Translations under genes and position numbers: made by a program
Assembly: GCA_002698785.1 (NCBI GenBank)
Contig: PAAG01000013.1
Coordinates: 1-64,000 of the forward strand
Direction of reading: 5' to 3'
From: Verrucomicrobiales bacterium
GTDB lineage: Bacteria; Verrucomicrobiota; Verrucomicrobiia; Verrucomicrobiales; DEV007
DNA length: 64,000 nucleotides
Shown: piece after piece, positions 35,345 to 45,516 of the stretch
Layout of the letters: the number at the start of each line of letters is the position of its first letter
Position numbering within the stretch: position 1 is the stretch's first letter
The notes under the pieces: generated by a model
What the model saw: only the letters and a program-made list of their open reading frames with translations
Database searches by the model: none
What the model was told of the DNA's origin: nothing

Positions 35345-37336
35345 ATGAGCGAACTCAATCAAGAAGCCCTCACGCAAGCCGCCACCGAGGCACGCGGCCT
35401 TGCCATCGATGCCGTCCACGCCTGCAGCTCCGGCCACTTGGGCCTTCCCCTCGGGACAGCTGAAATCGGTGCAGTGCTTTTCGGCGATACGATGCAGTAT
35501 AACCCCGACGAGCCAAAGTGGTTGAATCGCGACCGCTTCATCCTTTCCGCAGGTCACGGAAGCATGTTCCTCTATGGTTGGCTTCATCTCTCCGGATTCG
35601 ACGTCTCACTCGACGCAGTCAAAAATTTCCGCCAGTTCCACAGCGGCACACCAGGTCACCCCGAGTCTTTCGAAACGGTCGGTGTAGAAGCCACGACCGG
35701 CCCACTCGGTCAGGGAATCGGAAACGCTGTCGGCTATGCACTCTCCGCCAAGATGGCTGCCGGAAAATACAACACCGAAGAGCACACCATTTTCGACCAG
35801 ACCATCTTCTGCCTCGCTGGTGACGGATGTATGCAGGAAGGTATAGCTGCCGAAGCCATCGCTTTTGCAGGACACTTCGAGTTGGATAACCTCATTCTGA
35901 TCTACGACTCAAACGACGTCACTCTCGACGCCATGGCCGACAAAACACAGAGCTACGACGCCTGTGCACGTCTTGAGTCTTTCGGATGGGAGACATTCAA
36001 AATCGACGGTCACAACTTCGACGAAATCGCTGCGACCATCGAAAAGGCAAAAGCGAGCAAGAACGGCAAGCCCAAGCTCATCGAAGCCAAAACCATCATC
36101 GGAAAAGGAATTCCCGAAGTCGCAGGCACAGCTGCCGGTCACGGTGAAGGCGGAGCAAAGTTCGCCGAAGAAGCACGCAAAGGCCTCGGACTCCCAGAAG
36201 AGACATTCTATGTTTCCGAAGGTACACGCGAGTATTTCAGCGCCCACAAGGAAGCCCTCTTGAAAGGCTACAACGAATGGGAAGTATCCTTCCTCGCCTG
36301 GAAAGCCGCCAACCCCGAGCTCGCCAAAGAACTCGAAGACAGCGTCACCGGAGTTGTCCCTGATGACCTTCTCGGCTCCATTCCTGCCTTTGCCAGCGAC
36401 TACAAGAACGCAACCCGTGCCGCCGGTGGAGATGTCATCCAGGCCGTAGCCGACGCAGTGCCGAATCTCATTACAGGTAGTGCCGACCTTTTCGGTTCTA
36501 CCAAGAACTACATCAAATCCAGTGAGGACTTCTCTCCCGAGAATCCGACCGGACGCAACATCTGGTATGGAATCAGGGAGCATGCCATGGGAGCCATCTG
36601 CAACGGCCTCGCCTACGACGGGATCTTCCTCCCGACCGGTGCGACCTTCTGCGTTTTCGCCGACTACCTTCGTCCTTCCATTCGCCTCGCTGCGCTTTCC
36701 AGCCTCCGAGTCGGTTACATCTTCACACACGACTCAGTCGGAGTGGGAGAAGACGGCCCGACACACCAGCCTGTCGAAACCGTCAGCGGCCTTCGCGTGA
36801 TCCCTAACCTTGACGTCATTCGCCCTGCCGATCCGGAAGAAACGGCAGGTGCCTTTGCTGCCATGGTCGAGCGCAAGGACGGACCAACCGCCCTTATTCT
36901 CACTCGTCAGGGTGTCGCTACACTCAATGACATCCCCGTGAAAGAGCGCCGTGACGGTGCACTCAAAGGTGGCTACATCGCCAAGAAAGAATCCGGAGAA
37001 CTCACGACCATCCTCATCGGAACCGGTAGCGAACTCCAACATGCTATCGCTGCTGCTGAAGAACTCGGTGACGGAGTGCGCGTCGTATCCATGCCTTGCA
37101 TGGAGCGTTTCGACCGTCAGCCGGAAGAATATCGGGAGACTGTTCTCCCGACCTCATGCACCAAGCGTGTGGCCATCGAAGCTGGAGTCAGCGGACTCTG
37201 GTGGAAATATGTAGGAACAGAGGGCGCAGTGGTAGGGATCGATCGCTTCGGTATCAGTGCTCCAGGTGGAACTGTCATGAAAGAACTCGGCATGACGCCC
37301 GAGCACCTCATCGAGACGGTAAAAGCACTTGGGTGA
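35345..37336 (+). CDS. tkt: Transketolase
   Basis: A thiamine-diphosphate enzyme moving two-carbon units between sugar phosphates in the pentose phosphate pathway. The 663-residue protein has [25 protein letters not shown], the TPP motif [19 protein letters not shown] with [25 protein letters not shown] and [19 protein letters not shown]. All three domains are present. Two perfect-looking TPP/GDG elements and the C-terminal [12 protein letters not shown] confirm it. Its own strong terminator follows at 37370-37400. Confidence 0.97.
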   Translation: MSELNQEALTQAATEARGLAIDAVHACSSGHLGLPLGTAEIGAVLFGDTMQYNPDEPKWLNRDRFILSAGHGSMFLYGWLHLSGFDVSLDAVKNFRQFHSGTPGHPESFETVGVEATTGPLGQGIGNAVGYALSAKMAAGKYNTEEHTIFDQTIFCLAGDGCMQEGIAAEAIAFAGHFELDNLILIYDSNDVTLDAMADKTQSYDACARLESFGWETFKIDGHNFDEIAATIEKAKASKNGKPKLIEAKTIIGKGIPEVAGTAAGHGEGGAKFAEEARKGLGLPEETFYVSEGTREYFSAHKEALLKGYNEWEVSFLAWKAANPELAKELEDSVTGVVPDDLLGSIPAFASDYKNATRAAGGDVIQAVADAVPNLITGSADLFGSTKNYIKSSEDFSPENPTGRNIWYGIREHAMGAICNGLAYDGIFLPTGATFCVFADYLRPSIRLAALSSLRVGYIFTHDSVGVGEDGPTHQPVETVSGLRVIPNLDVIRPADPEETAGAFAAMVERKDGPTALILTRQGVATLNDIPVKERRDGALKGGYIAKKESGELTTILIGTGSELQHAIAAAEELGDGVRVVSMPCMERFDRQPEEYRETVLPTSCTKRVAIEAGVSGLWWKYVGTEGAVVGIDRFGISAPGGTVMKELGMTPEHLIETVKALG

Positions 37337-37369
37337 TCAGACCGTTCCCTTTACCTACCCATTTCAAAA

Positions 37370-37400
37370 GCGGAGTCTTCGGACTCCGCTTTTTTCTTTT
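37370..37400 (+). terminator. Terminator of transketolase
   Basis: Arms GCGGAGTC (37370-37377) and GACTCCGC (37382-37389) around a TTCG tetraloop, followed by a T-rich tract to 37400. This is a textbook rho-independent terminator 33 nt after the stop codon. Confidence 0.92.
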
Positions 37401-37460
37401 ACCTTCAGGGGTATTCAATCCCTCTGGAAAGAAATAGTGAAACGCGTTATGTTCTGCGGC

Positions 37461-38192
37461 ATGAAGCGTTTCGCTCTATCCCTCTTCGCACTTCTGTCCC
37501 TCACGTTTTCGGCATCAGCCTTTGAACTTCCATCCCAATCCCAGCAGTGCCTCGTCGGCATCGCGTCGGGATGGAACTCCTCCTACGTCAAGTTGACCTG
37601 GTACGAGAAAGAAGGCGGCCAATGGAAACAGTCCGGTTCTTCATGGAACGGTCGCCTCGGAAAAAATGGACTCGTCTGGGGTCTAGGTATTCATCCCAAT
37701 CCTCCCGGGGCCACTGTGAAACGAGAGGGAGACCGCCGCGCCCCGGCAGGTGTCTTTTTCCTGGGCGGTGCCTGGGGATACGCTCCCACGATCAAGAAAT
37801 CTCCCAACCTCAACTACGTGCAGGTGACCTCCCGCGACCTCTGGTATGAGGATGTGAGTTCCCCCTACTACAACCAGTATCGCCGCATCGATCACGAACC
37901 CAGCACCACGGAAGAGAAGAAAGCCCAGATGAAGCAAGGCGACTACGCCCACTCACTCAAGCTCTTCATTGCCCACAACGCACACCCGAACATCACACCC
38001 GGTGCAGGCTCCTCGATCTTCTTCCACATCTGGCGAAATGGCGGCGGATCCGCCACCTTTGGGTGCACCACGATGGCAGAGGAAAACCTCAAGAGCATGA
38101 TCGCCCGGGTCGAACCCGAAAAATGGCCAGTCTATGTGCTGCTTCCCGAAGCCGAGTACCAGCAATACAGGGCAGCGTGGAAACTGCCTTAA
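37461..38192 (+). CDS. Secreted L,D-transpeptidase-like protein
   Basis: A 243-residue exported protein with a signal peptide (FALSLFALLSLTFSASA). The YkuD-type active site is present: His189 in FFHIWRNG and Cys202 in GGSATFGCTTM. These enzymes cross-link peptidoglycan or attach proteins to it, but some YkuD-like proteins have other roles. The ATG at 37461 is chosen as it directly starts the signal peptide. The frame extends back to 37329, inside the tkt terminator region, which argues against the earlier start. It has its own transcription unit after tkt. Confidence 0.86.
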   Translation: MKRFALSLFALLSLTFSASAFELPSQSQQCLVGIASGWNSSYVKLTWYEKEGGQWKQSGSSWNGRLGKNGLVWGLGIHPNPPGATVKREGDRRAPAGVFFLGGAWGYAPTIKKSPNLNYVQVTSRDLWYEDVSSPYYNQYRRIDHEPSTTEEKKAQMKQGDYAHSLKLFIAHNAHPNITPGAGSSIFFHIWRNGGGSATFGCTTMAEENLKSMIARVEPEKWPVYVLLPEAEYQQYRAAWKLP

Positions 38193-38317
38193 CCACTCAG
38201 CCTTTCGCTTACCGGTCAATCTCACACGTGGGAAAGACTGACCGCCGAAAGAAACGGAAATAGCCAGGCAATCGACATACCAAAGCCAAACCAGGATGCC
38301 GCACTGGCATTCTTCTC

Positions 38318-38581
38318 TCACTCAGACGCACCCCCTGTCAGAAACATCACGCCAGCGACGAGGAACAGAACGCTGCTGGCTGGGATACAAATCCAAGCTA
38401 GGATTACAGAGGAGAAAACGTAGTCATTTCCAAGCATCACAACCCATGGTGCTAGCCCGGCCAGAATGGGAATTACCGACCGGACAGGCCTACGAAAACG
38501 CGAGAGGAGAGACGCACCAACACCCAGACCGGTGCAAACCAGCCCCAGAGCTATCAGGGAGGCACCCATCTGCCCTGACAC
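38318..38581 (-). CDS. Small membrane protein of unknown function
   Basis: An 87-residue protein with three predicted membrane segments (about 8-27, 36-52, 58-83). No known family is recognised. The GTG at 38581 directly follows the TAA of the upstream TIM-barrel gene, so translational coupling is likely; an ATG at 38569 is the alternative. Hydrophobic character and tight spacing support it as real. Confidence 0.55.
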   Translation of the reverse strand: MSGQMGASLIALGLVCTGLGVGASLLSRFRRPVRSVIPILAGLAPWVVMLGNDYVFSSVILAWICIPASSVLFLVAGVMFLTGGASE

Positions 38582-39511
38582 TTACACTGTGCAGATTTCC
38601 ACGCCCTGCTTGAGCGATGCGATCTTGTCGTCACGCTTGGGAATAAATTCCTGACCAACCCATCCATCGTAGCCGGTCTCCACGATCGCACGCATGATGG
38701 CTGGGTAATACAGCTCCTGCGTTTCGTCGATCTCGGCACGACCGGGAACACCGCCCGTGTGGTAGTGGCTGAAATACTTGTTCCGATCGCGGATCGTGGC
38801 GATCACATCACCCTCCATGATCTGCATGTGGTAGATGTCGTAGAGCAGCTTGAAATGCTCCGAACCGATCGCCTCACAGAGTTCTGCACCCCAGGCTGAA
38901 TAATCACACATGTAGTCCTTGTGATTCACTTTCGAGTTCAGCAACTCCATCGAGAGAGTCACACCAAGTTTTTCGCAAAGAGGCATCAAGCGCTTCAGTC
39001 CTTCTGCGCAGTTCTTCAGACCCTCCTCGTCATCCATGCCATCGCGATTGCCGGAGAAACAAATTACGTTCGTGAAACCATTATCAGCACTTTCCTTGAT
39101 GAGCGGCTCGTAGATTTCTACCAGCTTGTCGTGGTATTCGACGCGGTTGAACGCTTTGGGAATGCTGCCGATCTTTACTTTCTTGCCGTCGACCTCCAGC
39201 TCCCCAGACGGAAAGCTCACCATCGCGCAGTGCATGCCATGCTTCTTGATCGTCGGGAAATCAGCTGGGTTCAAAAGTTCGACTGACTCCAGACCAAAGT
39301 CCTTACCCGCGGTGCATAGATCGTCGAGCGAGATCTTCTTGTAACACCACTTGCAGGCCGAGTGCTTGATCTTTCCACCTACACCCGCACTCTTCGCAGC
39401 TTCCTCAGCAAGAGAGAAACGCTGATCGAGCATCGCAGCAGCAGCAGTTACAGCAGCCGTAGAACCGGCGACGAAAGAACGACGGGAGAGAGGGGACTTC
39501 TTTTCTGACAT
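38582..39511 (-). CDS. Tat-exported TIM-barrel sugar isomerase/epimerase (hydroxypyruvate isomerase-like)
   Basis: A 309-residue protein of the xylose-isomerase-like TIM-barrel family. A twin-arginine signal (SRRSFVAGSTAAVTAAAAML) directs it across the inner membrane. The barrel includes ESVELLNPADFPTIKKHG, VTLSMELLNSK, KLLYDIYHMQIMEGD and HYHTGGVPGRAEID, with Glu, Asp and His metal ligands as in hydroxypyruvate isomerase and related epimerases. Substrate is not certain. Exported members of this family are frequent in Planctomycetota and Verrucomicrobiota. The ATG at 39511 starts the Tat signal, and an upstream frame to 39586 is dismissed. Confidence 0.87.
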   Translation of the reverse strand: MSEKKSPLSRRSFVAGSTAAVTAAAAMLDQRFSLAEEAAKSAGVGGKIKHSACKWCYKKISLDDLCTAGKDFGLESVELLNPADFPTIKKHGMHCAMVSFPSGELEVDGKKVKIGSIPKAFNRVEYHDKLVEIYEPLIKESADNGFTNVICFSGNRDGMDDEEGLKNCAEGLKRLMPLCEKLGVTLSMELLNSKVNHKDYMCDYSAWGAELCEAIGSEHFKLLYDIYHMQIMEGDVIATIRDRNKYFSHYHTGGVPGRAEIDETQELYYPAIMRAIVETGYDGWVGQEFIPKRDDKIASLKQGVEICTV

Positions 39512-39563
39512 GCCGGTATTGTAGCGAAAGTTCCCCGGCAGAACAGAAAAAGAACAGACGGAT

Positions 39564-40016
39564 TCACTCCCGGTTCTTCGAATCAATCCAGATCGTAACC
39601 GGACCGTCGTTCACCAGACCGACATCCATCATTGCACCAAATTCTCCAGTCGGGACATCTTTCCCGAGTGCCGCCCCAAGGTCGGCGACAAATTTCTCAT
39701 AGAGCGGTATCGCCACGTCAGGCCGCGCTGCCTTGTCGAAACTCGGGCGAGTTCCCTTCTTCACCCGCGCGTGCAGAGTGAACTGACTTACTACCAGCGC
39801 ATCCCCTCCTGCGTCCATGATAGAAAGATTCATCTTCCCATCCGGGTCCTCGAAGATCCGCAGTGTGATCAGTTTTTTGACCAGCCAATCAATATCTTCC
39901 TGCCCATCTTCGTGCTCGATTCCCAGCAAAATCAGTATCCCTCGACCGATCCGGCTTTTCACTTTTCCCTCGATGGTGACAGAAGCGTTGCTTACTCTCT
40001 GAAGAAGAACTCTCAT
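39564..40016 (-). CDS. dtd: D-aminoacyl-tRNA deacylase
   Basis: Removes D-amino acids wrongly attached to tRNA. The 150-residue protein starts MRVLLQRVSNASVTIEG and has the SQFTL motif and the C-terminal NDGPVTIWIDS. The usual N-x-GP-V-T sequence is NDGPVT. It diverges from rseP with 145 nt between starts. Confidence 0.95.
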   Translation of the reverse strand: MRVLLQRVSNASVTIEGKVKSRIGRGILILLGIEHEDGQEDIDWLVKKLITLRIFEDPDGKMNLSIMDAGGDALVVSQFTLHARVKKGTRPSFDKAARPDVAIPLYEKFVADLGAALGKDVPTGEFGAMMDVGLVNDGPVTIWIDSKNRE

Positions 40017-40087
40017 AGCTGGCCTTATGTTGAGAGGTTAGGAAAATCCCAACGACTCTCTCGTGTAAAAACTGTAATTACTAGACT

Positions 40088-40115
40088 TTGCCTCTTGGCG
40101 GCGTGGTGGTATATT
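40088..40115 (+). promoter_or_regulatory. Sigma-70 extended -10 promoter for rseP-ispG
   Basis: TTGCCT (40088-40093) and TATATT (40110-40115) are 16 nt apart, with TGG immediately before the -10 (extended -10 TGn). The predicted start near 40121 gives a leader of about 40 nt before the rseP ATG at 40162. Confidence 0.5.
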
Positions 40116-40161
40116 CGCCGGCCCTCGAAATAATCGGGGTTTCTCTTTTTTCAACCTGTCC

Positions 40162-41649
40162 ATGGAATTCCTTATCTCCGTCCTCCGCTTCATCGGTATC
40201 TTGCTGCTCGTCATCATGATGTTCAACATCATGATTGTTGTCCACGAATGGGGGCACTTTCTCGCCGGTAGATGGCGCGGTCTCTATATCGACCGCTTTC
40301 AGATTTGGTTCGGTAAGCCAATCTGGAAGAAAAAATACAACGGCGTCCAGTATGGACTCGGTTCCATTCCTGCCGGTGGCTTTGTTTCCCTCCCCCAGAT
40401 GGCTCCGATGGAAAGCATCGAAGGCAAGGTGGACGACGAAGATGGAGACGGAGAGAAAAAGAAAGAACTCCCTCCCGTAAAGCCGATCGACAAAATGATC
40501 GTGGCAGTCGCCGGACCTCTCTTCAGCTTCCTCTTGGCAGTCGTATTCGCCGTCATCGTCTGGGCCGTCAAAAAGCCCGTGAGTGAATCGGTCGGCACCA
40601 CCGTAGTAGGAACGGTCTACGAAGATTCTCCTGCAGAAAAAGCGGGCATCCTTCCTGGTGACAAGATCACCTTCGTCGATGGTAAGAAAGTCGAGCGATT
40701 CCAGGGAATGGATAAGTCCATCATGTGGACAATCATCTCGAGCGAGAATCAGAATATCGAGATCGATCTGGAGCGCCCCGGAAAGGGCGAGATGACGGTC
40801 ACTGTAGAACGCCCAGCCGAGGCAAAGAAGGTCGAAGTCGATGGCCCCTGGTATAAGCAAGTCTGGACCTATCTCAGCGAACGTCCCCCACTCCGCACGA
40901 TTGGCGTCGGTCCTCAAATCTCTCCAGTGGTGGGCCGTATGTTGGAAAACAGCCCAGCCGAACAGGCAGGCCTCCGTTCCGGTGATATCATTCGCAAAGT
41001 GAATGACACGGCAGTTTCTACCCCGCAGGAAGTGAGTTCCTTCGGATGGGCAGCAGATGAGCCCGTCACCCTCACCATCGAGCGCGGCGATAAAATGATC
41101 GAAACCGAGATTACGCCTCGTGTTCCCGAGGTGGACGGCACCAAGCCCCTCATCGGAGTCGAGTGGGACGGTGAAGGAATCCGCACTCTCGTTCGCGAAG
41201 ATCCTATCACCCAGGTCATTAATAGCTTCAACGCCATCGTCCGCACCTTGAAGGCAGTCTTTTCTCCAAAGTCCGACGTGAGCGCCGGTCACCTCAGTGG
41301 TCCTGTCGGAATCATGGGTCTCTACTACGACCTCTTCCAGCATAGCGAAGGTTGGAGATTGGCTCTGTGGTTCAGCGTTCTTTTGAATGTGAACCTCGCC
41401 ATCCTCAACATGCTCCCCTTCCCCGTTCTCGATGGAGGACACATCGTGATGGCGTCTGTCGAAGCATTCCGCAAGCGCCCGATTCCTTTCAAACTCCTCG
41501 AAGTTGTGCAGACCGCATTTGTCCTGTTACTGCTCGGTTTCATGGCTTTCGTAACATTGAAAGATGTCGGAGACCGAGTACCGAAAGGCGAAACTGTCGA
41601 GGCGCCGACGGCTCCGAAATTCCTTCCTTTGAAAGACGATTCCGAATGA
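40162..41649 (+). CDS. rseP: RIP metalloprotease RseP (site-2 protease)
   Basis: A membrane-embedded zinc protease that cleaves anti-sigma factors or signal peptides within the membrane. The HExxH motif is HEWGH (28-32) in the first transmembrane helix. Two PDZ domains lie at about 140-215 and 255-330. The LDG motif is in MLPFPVLDGGHIVM near residue 425, followed by the final helices. An acidic insertion (about residues 90-105, DDEDGDGEKKKE) follows the first helix region. The 495-residue length is near the usual. ispG starts inside its stop codon (ATGA). Confidence 0.95.
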   Translation: MEFLISVLRFIGILLLVIMMFNIMIVVHEWGHFLAGRWRGLYIDRFQIWFGKPIWKKKYNGVQYGLGSIPAGGFVSLPQMAPMESIEGKVDDEDGDGEKKKELPPVKPIDKMIVAVAGPLFSFLLAVVFAVIVWAVKKPVSESVGTTVVGTVYEDSPAEKAGILPGDKITFVDGKKVERFQGMDKSIMWTIISSENQNIEIDLERPGKGEMTVTVERPAEAKKVEVDGPWYKQVWTYLSERPPLRTIGVGPQISPVVGRMLENSPAEQAGLRSGDIIRKVNDTAVSTPQEVSSFGWAADEPVTLTIERGDKMIETEITPRVPEVDGTKPLIGVEWDGEGIRTLVREDPITQVINSFNAIVRTLKAVFSPKSDVSAGHLSGPVGIMGLYYDLFQHSEGWRLALWFSVLLNVNLAILNMLPFPVLDGGHIVMASVEAFRKRPIPFKLLEVVQTAFVLLLLGFMAFVTLKDVGDRVPKGETVEAPTAPKFLPLKDDSE

Positions 41650-43442
41650 GTCGCACCTATTCCCCTTCACCACTCAACACGAAAAGACGACAGACTCGGG
41701 CCGTGGAAATCGGCCCAGTCGGGGTCGGTGGGGACAACCCCATCCGAGTCCAGTCGATGCTCACCAGCGACACGCGCGACACTGACTCGTGCGTGAGCGA
41801 GGCCATGGGACTCGTCGAGGCAGGCTGTGAGATTGTCAGGGTTACCGCTCAGACTCGCAAGATTGCCGAGAATCTCGAACACATCCTTTCCGGCATTCGT
41901 GAGAAAGGAACAGACGTTCCTGTCGTAGCCGACATCCACTTCAAGCCCGATGCCGCCATGGAAGCGGTAAAGTGGGTCGAAAAAGTCCGCGTCAATCCCG
42001 GCAACTATGCCGACAAAAAGAAATTCGCCGTCCTCGAATACACCGACGAGGAGTATGCCGAAGAGCTCCAGCGGATCGACGAAGCCTTTTCTCCGCTGGT
42101 GAAAGAAGCCAAGGAACGAGGCGTCGCCATGCGCATCGGGACCAATCACGGTTCACTCAGCGATCGCATCATGAACCGATTCGGCGACACGCCACTCGGC
42201 ATGGTCGAAAGCGCCCTTGAGTTTGCCCGTATTGCCCGCTCTCACGACTACCACGACTTCGTGTTCTCGATGAAGGCGAGCAACCCGAAGGTCATGATCG
42301 AGGCCTACCGCCTCCTGGTGGCCCACCTGCGAGAGCTTGGAGATGACTGGAATTACCCCATTCACCTCGGAGTCACAGAAGCCGGAGACGGAGAAGACGG
42401 CCGCATCAAGAGCGCCATTGGAATTGGTTCCCTGTTGGCCGACGGCATCGGAGACACCATTCGCGTCAGCCTCACGGAAGATGCCGTTTACGAAATTCCG
42501 GTCGCGCGAGCCCTTGTCGATATCATCCGGGAAAACCGAGCCATCGAAGCCGAAGGTATGCCCGACCTGACATGGGACGACGTTCCATGGAACCCCTTCG
42601 AATACGAGCGCCGCCCATCAGAGAAGCTGGCCGTAGGAGACATCGACCTCGGTGGTGACGAAACGATTCGTGTCTTCACCTCACGCGCAAAGTGGGATGC
42701 CCTTGCTCACAAGATTGACAAATTGGGAGACTTCAAACCCGAAGTAGTCGTAGAAGACTCTGGAGTCATCGCCATCGACCCACGCGATGATTCTGCTTTC
42801 GAATCTCTGAATGCTTCGAAGGAAGCAAAGCTCATCACCGTCGCGGACGGGTTGGATCTTCCCGTCATCTCAGCCTTCCGCCTGTTGGCTACCAAGGCAG
42901 ATCCGAAGCATCCCATTCTGCTCAAGGATACCCTCCACCCATCTACCGACCCGGACAAAGACTTCCTGCCTACCCTGCTCACCGCGAGCATGAATATCGG
43001 TTCTCTGATTTGTGACGGCATAGGAGACGCCATCCTCATTCAGGGCGAACAGGCACCCGGACAGTCGCTCCGCCTTGCCTACAACATTCTCCAAGCCGGC
43101 GGAGCCCGCATTTTCAAAACCGACTATGTCGCCTGTCCCAGCTGTGGTCGCACGCTCTTTAACCTCCAGACAACGACCCAGCGCATTCGCGAAGCGACCG
43201 GACACCTCAAAGGAGTTCGCATCGCGGTGATGGGCTGCATCGTCAACGGACCTGGAGAGATGGCCGATGCTGACTTCGGCTACGTCGGAGGCGCCCCCGG
43301 CAAGATCAACCTCTACGTCGGCAAAGAAGCGGTGAAATTCAACATTCCCGAAGACGAAGCCGTCGACCGACTCATCGACCTCATCAAAGAGCACGATCGC
43401 TGGATCGACGCTCCAAAAGAGGTGGCTGAGATCGCAGACTGA
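41646..43442 (+). CDS. ispG: 4-hydroxy-3-methylbut-2-en-1-yl diphosphate synthase, long form
   Basis: Penultimate enzyme of the MEP isoprenoid pathway, a [4Fe-4S] protein. At 598 residues it is the long form with an extra domain between the TIM barrel (about 1-290) and the Fe-S domain, as in plants, Bacteroidetes and some other phyla. The C-terminal Fe-S cysteines are in VACPSCGRTLF and GCIVNGPGEM. The ATG at 41646 overlaps the rseP TGA (ATGA), so the two are probably translationally coupled. A longer in-frame extension upstream overlaps rseP and is not credible. Its partner genes (ispH, dxr) are not in the window. Confidence 0.95.
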   Translation: MSRTYSPSPLNTKRRQTRAVEIGPVGVGGDNPIRVQSMLTSDTRDTDSCVSEAMGLVEAGCEIVRVTAQTRKIAENLEHILSGIREKGTDVPVVADIHFKPDAAMEAVKWVEKVRVNPGNYADKKKFAVLEYTDEEYAEELQRIDEAFSPLVKEAKERGVAMRIGTNHGSLSDRIMNRFGDTPLGMVESALEFARIARSHDYHDFVFSMKASNPKVMIEAYRLLVAHLRELGDDWNYPIHLGVTEAGDGEDGRIKSAIGIGSLLADGIGDTIRVSLTEDAVYEIPVARALVDIIRENRAIEAEGMPDLTWDDVPWNPFEYERRPSEKLAVGDIDLGGDETIRVFTSRAKWDALAHKIDKLGDFKPEVVVEDSGVIAIDPRDDSAFESLNASKEAKLITVADGLDLPVISAFRLLATKADPKHPILLKDTLHPSTDPDKDFLPTLLTASMNIGSLICDGIGDAILIQGEQAPGQSLRLAYNILQAGGARIFKTDYVACPSCGRTLFNLQTTTQRIREATGHLKGVRIAVMGCIVNGPGEMADADFGYVGGAPGKINLYVGKEAVKFNIPEDEAVDRLIDLIKEHDRWIDAPKEVAEIAD

Positions 43443-43457
43443 GAGTGCTGAACTCGC

Positions 43458-44150
43458 CTAATACTCTAGAATCTCGAAGGAGAAATTTGGAGTGTCCTGT
43501 AAATAAGCTGCCAGTGCTCTCACATCCGCTTCATTAAAGTTTCCCGTAAGCGACGCTCCGGTGGAAAACGGATCACGGATGACTGGGGCTGAAAGCACTT
43601 CCTCGCCCACCAGAATGGCCAGCCGATCATCCACATGAGCTTTCGTGTAGGCTCCCACGGCCTTACTTCCTTCGTCGGTGAAAGCAACACTCACCATCCA
43701 GCGTCCTTGAGATTCGATGGCTTCCGCTTCCTTCACCAATCGACCACTCAACTCTGGAGGATCTGATATAGCTACTCTCTTCTCTGGCGAATCGGCAAAC
43801 CTAGCCACCTTCTGACCGGCTGGAACTGCAGCCTCATCGCCAGGCGCTACATCGGCATGAACGTGGGCGAAGCTCAGTTCTGGCTTCTTGCTCCAGGTCT
43901 TAAGCATCTCCAACGACTTCTCGACAGAATCAGCAGGAACCAGAATGCGCACGTTTCCGCCCTCCTCGCTTTTCGCAAGCACCGCCCCCGGTTCGACCGA
44001 AAGAGCATCCGTGAGGGCCGCAGAAAACCATTCAGCAGCGCTACCCGGATCTCCCTCTACCTCCACTACAATGGGAGACCGATCGACTTCAATTTCCTTC
44101 TCTGAGCAGGAAAAAAGGAAAACCGAGAGCACAAAAACAAACCACCTCAT
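43458..44150 (-). CDS. Lipoprotein with a SecD P1-head-like domain
   Basis: A 230-residue lipoprotein: signal peptide MRWFVFVLSVFLFSC with a lipobox cysteine (LFSC). The C-terminal 90 residues (from RWMVSVAFTDEGSKAVGAYTKA through SAPVIRDPFSTGASLTGNFN to the end) closely follow the P1-head pattern of SecD, including the PVI segment and the last helix. The first half is acidic and unrecognised. SecD is normally a multi-pass membrane translocase subunit; here only the periplasmic head appears, on a lipid anchor. The ATG at 44150 is used; a TTG two codons earlier is possible. Confidence 0.72.
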   Translation of the reverse strand: MRWFVFVLSVFLFSCSEKEIEVDRSPIVVEVEGDPGSAAEWFSAALTDALSVEPGAVLAKSEEGGNVRILVPADSVEKSLEMLKTWSKKPELSFAHVHADVAPGDEAAVPAGQKVARFADSPEKRVAISDPPELSGRLVKEAEAIESQGRWMVSVAFTDEGSKAVGAYTKAHVDDRLAILVGEEVLSAPVIRDPFSTGASLTGNFNEADVRALAAYLQDTPNFSFEILEY

Positions 44151-44213
44151 ACGCAATTGAATACCCCGTTAGGTATCGACAGGGAATTACAAATTCACAG
44201 AAGATTTGTACGG

Positions 44214-45434
44214 TCAGATTTTCTCCAATGTCACCACACACTCGAGATGCTTCGTCTGCGGAAACAGATCAAAGGGCTGAATTCTCAAAATCCGGTAAGC
44301 CTTTTCTATCTCTTTGAGATCCCTTACCTGAGTCGCCGGGTTACAACTCACATAGACCACACGCTTCGGTCCAAATGCCATCAACTGCGCCAGAAACTCC
44401 GGACTGCTCCCCTTGCGAGGAGGATCAATCACCACCGCAGTCTGAGCAGGATTGAAATTCACCTCGGCGAAGATGTTGGTCGCGTCGCCTTGTAAAAAGC
44501 TAACATTTTCGATCTCATTCTGCATTGCATTCCGCCTCGCCCAGTCGATGGACGATTGGCTGATCTCGATTCCTGCTGCTTCCTTGAAGTCTTTCGCTGC
44601 GGACAAACAAAACAATCCCGATCCGCAATAGGCATCGACGAGGTAAGAACACTCTCCCTCGCCGCGAGCCTCCGACGTCACATGATCCGTAAATGCCGGG
44701 AGGATGTGCGGATTATTCTGAAAGAATTCTCCGGCATGAAAGGAAAACCTCAAGTCCCCGACCATCTCCTCGCACATCTCTGTCGGATCGGTGCAGACAT
44801 ATCCATCAAGCGAGTCTCTCAGCAACAGGGTGACGCCCTTCTTGTAGGAATTTACCTGGGCCTTCGCTTCTGCGCGTACCTCAGTCAGCTTCTGGTTAAT
44901 TGAATCCGAAGCTATAGGACACTGGGGAACATCGATCAGTTGCTGCCTTCTTCCCTGTAGCAGAAAACCGATCGGACCCATCACACCCTTTCTCGGTTTC
45001 TGGAAATGCGGGGTGATCTTCGACCGATAGCCATACAACACAGGAGACGGGTGAACCGGATCGACCGTATGGGTGATGTCCGCCATGTGCTCCAGCATCT
45101 CGGCTACCTGCTGTTGCTTCCATTTCAATTGCTCCTCGTAGGCCAGATTCTGGTATTGGCATCCACCACACTGGCCAAAAAGTTCACATTTCGGATCGAC
45201 GCGGTTGGGGCTCGGTTTGATCACCTCAACAAGGTCTGCCTCCGAATAGCTTTGCGAATTCCGATACACCTTTGCCCGAACCCTTTCTCCAGGGAGAGCG
45301 TAACTTACAAAAACGACCCAATCATTGACTCGCGCGACACCCTTCCCGAGATTCGTTAGCGACTCGACTTCTACTTCGATTTCCTGATGGTAATCGAAGG
45401 GCTCCGGATGAAAATTTCGGGGTATTTCCGACAT
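44214..45434 (-). CDS. rlmD: 23S rRNA (uracil-5-) methyltransferase, RumA/RlmD type
   Basis: A 406-residue SAM-dependent methyltransferase making m5U in 23S rRNA or a related position. The N-terminal TRAM-like domain is followed by Fe-S cysteines in [13 protein letters not shown] (plus CPIAS), then the methyltransferase domain with [22 protein letters not shown] and the catalytic [11 protein letters not shown]. RlmD and RlmC cannot be separated by sequence here. The ATG at 45434 is used; a longer frame to 45524 overlaps the divergent glgB frame and is not needed. Confidence 0.9.
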   Translation of the reverse strand: MSEIPRNFHPEPFDYHQEIEVEVESLTNLGKGVARVNDWVVFVSYALPGERVRAKVYRNSQSYSEADLVEVIKPSPNRVDPKCELFGQCGGCQYQNLAYEEQLKWKQQQVAEMLEHMADITHTVDPVHPSPVLYGYRSKITPHFQKPRKGVMGPIGFLLQGRRQQLIDVPQCPIASDSINQKLTEVRAEAKAQVNSYKKGVTLLLRDSLDGYVCTDPTEMCEEMVGDLRFSFHAGEFFQNNPHILPAFTDHVTSEARGEGECSYLVDAYCGSGLFCLSAAKDFKEAAGIEISQSSIDWARRNAMQNEIENVSFLQGDATNIFAEVNFNPAQTAVVIDPPRKGSSPEFLAQLMAFGPKRVVYVSCNPATQVRDLKEIEKAYRILRIQPFDLFPQTKHLECVVTLEKI

Positions 45435-45516
45435 GGCATTGAAGATGCTAGCCACACTACGCATTTCTTCGATGACCGCTTCCAAAAATTCGCTTACGGT
45501 CACAATCCGAAACACG

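Noticed and set aside
35909-36730. Open frame of 273 codons antisense to tkt
   Set aside because: Transketolase occupies the + strand with all TPP motifs. The antisense translation has no family resemblance.
40081-41442. Open frame of 453 codons antisense to rseP
   Set aside because: Acid- and His-rich translation without domains, fully covered by rseP with its HEWGH, PDZ and LDG motifs.
41352-41645. In-frame N-terminal extension of ispG
   Set aside because: It overlaps the last 98 codons of rseP, and the ATG at 41646 gives the expected start and an ATGA coupling.
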